The notes under the pieces are model-generated. The model searched no databases, was not told where the DNA came from, and saw nothing but the letters and a program-made list of their open reading frames with translations. Of a DNA stretch of 64,000 nt, positions 63,459 to 64,000 are shown piece by piece; within the stretch, counting starts at the first letter, position 1; each line of letters begins with the position of its first letter. The stretch is taken from assembly GCA_009760885.1 (NCBI GenBank), contig CM019708.1, forward strand, positions 14,610,531 through 14,674,530, read 5' to 3'. Both the position numbers and the translations under genes were made by a program. Source of the DNA: Achatina immaculata. Taxonomy: Eukaryota; Mollusca; Gastropoda; Stylommatophora; Achatinidae.

Positions 63459-64000
63459 GGTTCTAAGGACTGCAAACGCGCCACAAACAGCCTCTGGCAG
63501 TCAAGTTCAGCTCCTGGCCTTCCCGTGGCAGAACTGTTTTAAACTGACAGGAGAAGGGGCGAGGGCGAATATCTGGCGCCTGAAAACCAGTTACTTAGGG
63601 TAGATGAGTGTCACGTTTGGTAGCTCATCTGCCGCTGTTGGCGAGATCTTCAGCTGCCGTGCGTGGAGCGGTGCTCTTCCCGGCCAATGAAGAAATTTGC
63701 AGATGAGGTTGCCGCGCAGCATCACTGCGGAAAAGGTGGTTGAAAGAATAAAGCGAAGCAAACAGTCAAATCACGGCACCTATGGTCTGGAGGTCAGCCA
63801 CGTCCTGAGTGCAGTCATATCGGGTGAAATGCATGAACCAGCTTGTCCCAGAGGTTAAGTCACTGCTGGCTTGACTTTTCAAATGCCGCGCGTGGAGTGA
63901 AGCTCCTCCCGGTTAAGGAAGTAAATGCGGAAATAAAGGTTGCTGTGCGGCGCCGATGGGAAAAGGTGGTGGAAAGTGAAGTTTAACCTGGTATGTCCAG
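63459..64000 (+). mobile_element. Element D3, 5' part, cut by window end
   Basis: Starts GGTTCTAAGGACTGC like D1 and D2 and is collinear with the first ~560 bp of D1, including the TTTGGTAGCTCATCTGCCGC hairpin region and both ~240-bp units. It shares the shorter form of the second unit (no extra AAAGAAAT) with D2 rather than D1. Confidence 0.85.

Overview
This window is animal nuclear DNA: AT-rich, with intron-containing genes, GATA-type microsatellites, long minisatellite arrays and many decayed retrotransposons. The mix of APE-type non-LTR elements resembling RTE, Penelope-like elements with GIY-YIG endonuclease, tRNA-derived SINEs and small secreted EF-hand genes fits a lophotrochozoan, most likely a mollusc and perhaps a gastropod. 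That placement is inference; no species-diagnostic gene is present. There is no sign of prokaryotic organisation.

Host genes. I can support two, both on the minus strand. They are three-exon paralogues encoding small secreted four-EF-hand proteins. EF-hand gene 1 (exons 3037-3189, 2438-2519, 1378-1520; 125 residues) lies at the left. EF-hand gene 2 (exons 60749-60895, 57100-57181, 49610-49746; 121 residues) spans 11.3 kb at the right. Intron phases and loop spacings are identical. Each protein is an internally duplicated pair of EF-hands whose loops start only 20 residues apart, instead of the usual ~36. In both genes a tetranucleotide microsatellite starts at, or a few bases inside, the exon 1 splice donor. 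The introns of gene 2 hold most of the minisatellite DNA.

Transposable elements fill most of the rest. I sorted the APE/RT non-LTR elements into families A, B, C, E and F (my labels). At 23.5-31.0 kb, A (+) is split by a full-length 3.1-kb B (13-bp target duplication) and by a 1.48-kb non-coding element D (11-bp target duplication). At 32.3-36.7 kb, A (+) is split by A (-), which is split by B (-). At 43.7-45.8 kb, A (-) is followed by an element with a restriction-like endonuclease (RLE) between 72-bp direct repeats, all inside a 21-bp minisatellite. At 61.2-62.9 kb, C (+) sits inside F (-). Another RLE copy opens the window. Penelope-like elements lie at 20.2, 47.3-48.9 and 57.6-58.7 kb.

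Tandem arrays. About twenty minisatellite families (units 16-56 bp) cover roughly a fifth of the window. Several were split by retroelements. The largest are a 34-bp array (7.5-10.0 kb) and a compound 47-bp/31-bp array (50.2-56.1 kb) carrying a ~2-kb tandem segmental duplication.

The best candidates for something undescribed are the compact-pitch EF-hand family, element D, the RLE element with a tRNA-like 3' UTR and a terminal hairpin, and the Penelope-like copies with inverted terminal segments and degenerate hammerhead-like motifs. All coordinates were read by eye; element and array boundaries are accurate to a few bases where a target duplication is quoted and to roughly 10-30 bases otherwise.
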